This document shows positions 63,580 through 64,000 of a stretch of 64,000 nucleotides of DNA, one piece after another (position 1 is the stretch's first letter; the number at the start of each line of letters is the position of its first letter). The position numbers and the translations under genes were made by a program. The notes beneath the pieces were generated by a model, which did not search any database, was not told where the DNA came from, and saw nothing but the letters and a program-made list of their open reading frames with translations. Origin of the DNA: Izhakiella australiensis (GTDB lineage: Bacteria; Pseudomonadota; Gammaproteobacteria; Enterobacterales; Enterobacteriaceae); contig NZ_MRUL01000005.1 in assembly GCF_002006995.1 (NCBI RefSeq), positions 186,001 through 250,000 of the forward strand. The letters run 5' to 3'.

Positions 63580-64000
63580 ATGAGCGCACAAATTATTACT
63601 TCTCAGCGTCGCTGGTTGAGCAAAGATTGGCTTCTTGAGCAGAAATCACTGATTGCATTGTTGGTATTGATTGCCATCGTAGCGTTTCTCAGCCCCAACT
63701 TTTTTACCGTAAACAATCTGCTCAATATTCTGCAGCAGACCTCGGTAAACGCCATTATGGCCGTTGGCATGACGCTGGTTATTCTGACGTCGGGTATTGA
63801 TCTCTCCGTAGGTTCGCTGCTGGCGCTGACCGGCGCCGTTGCCGCGTCGCTGGTGGGCATTGAGGTTAATGCCCTGCTGGCCGTTGCTGCGTCTCTGGCG
63901 TTGGGCGCCGCGGTCGGTGCCGTAACCGGCATTATTGTGGCAAAGGGTAAAGTTCAGGCTTTTATCGCTACGCTGGTCATGATGTTACTGCTGCGCGGCG
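63580..64000 (+). CDS. rbsC: RbsC, ribose ABC transporter permease (partial, cut by window end)
   Basis: The first 140 residues of the permease are present. It starts one base after the rbsA stop (ATG at 63580), with a hydrophilic N-terminus (SAQIITSQRRWLSKDWLLEQ) and then membrane helices (SLIALLVLIAIVAFLSPNFF, VNAIMAVGMTLVILTSGIDL). The EAA-like and later helices lie outside. The rbsB, rbsK and rbsR genes would be expected to follow. Confidence 0.97.
   Translation, partial: MSAQIITSQRRWLSKDWLLEQKSLIALLVLIAIVAFLSPNFFTVNNLLNILQQTSVNAIMAVGMTLVILTSGIDLSVGSLLALTGAVAASLVGIEVNALLAVAASLALGAAVGAVTGIIVAKGKVQAFIATLVMMLLLRG

Overview
This window is chromosomal DNA from a member of the Enterobacterales. 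The most likely home is Erwiniaceae (Erwinia/Pantoea/Mixta-like). The core genes read as close homologues of Escherichia coli genes in nearly the E. coli order around oriC: pstS ... glmS-glmU-atpCDGAHFEBI-rsmG-mnmG-oriC-mioC-asnC-viaA-ravA-kup-rbsDAC. An OvoA enzyme of the kind studied in Erwinia, an EsaR-type LuxR gene and a 2,3-butanediol operon fit Erwiniaceae. The genus is inference; no tree was computed. I see no tRNA, rRNA, CRISPR array or intact insertion sequence.

Layout. (1) 1-1300: pstS with two Pho boxes. (2) 1300-31370: an accessory block of about 30 kb lying between pstS and glmS, which I recall as close neighbours in E. coli. It holds a NIPSNAP-like protein, a GNAT enzyme, an autotransporter with an IS91-type transposase remnant beside it, a GNAT/MerR-methyltransferase pair, a putative class II microcin with a candidate immunity gene too short for ordinary ORF calling, an orphan PapD-like chaperone, a UxuR-like regulator, a YrhK protein, a five-gene giant-surface-protein/exporter operon (10789-23239), a frameshifted quorum-sensing regulator, an AraC regulator with a divergent NepI-like exporter, a GFA protein, an EamA permease, a LysR and a PAS-LuxR regulator. 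(3) 31417-42213: glmS, glmU and the complete atp operon, all on the minus strand. (4) 42893-47010: rsmG, mnmG, oriC with DnaA boxes and AT-rich 13-mers, mioC, asnC. (5) 47194-52355: ovoA, viaA, ravA; ovoA sits where E. coli has asnA. (6) 52612-54480: kup. (7) 54584-57201: qseC, qseB and divergent ygiW. (8) 57205-61460: LysR regulator and budABC (acetoin/2,3-butanediol). (9) 61544-64000: rbsD, rbsA and the start of rbsC, preceded by two RbsR-type operators.

How the parts work together. The core genes cover amino-sugar precursor supply (GlmS/GlmU), ATP synthesis, tRNA and rRNA modification next to the replication origin, potassium uptake, ribose import and neutral fermentation. The most distinctive accessory system is the 10.8-23.2 kb operon. 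It encodes a ~2200-residue repetitive protein with an N-terminal LEPR motif and a DUF4347-like domain carrying a His/Cys pair, a TolC-type outer-membrane lipoprotein, a periplasmic adaptor, a GAF-like/HlyD inner-membrane adaptor and an M50 protease fused to an HlyD-type module. No ABC ATPase and no RTX repeats are visible, so it looks like a non-canonical export and processing system for a giant surface protein. The second candidate is the small microcin/immunity pair at 7772-8174.
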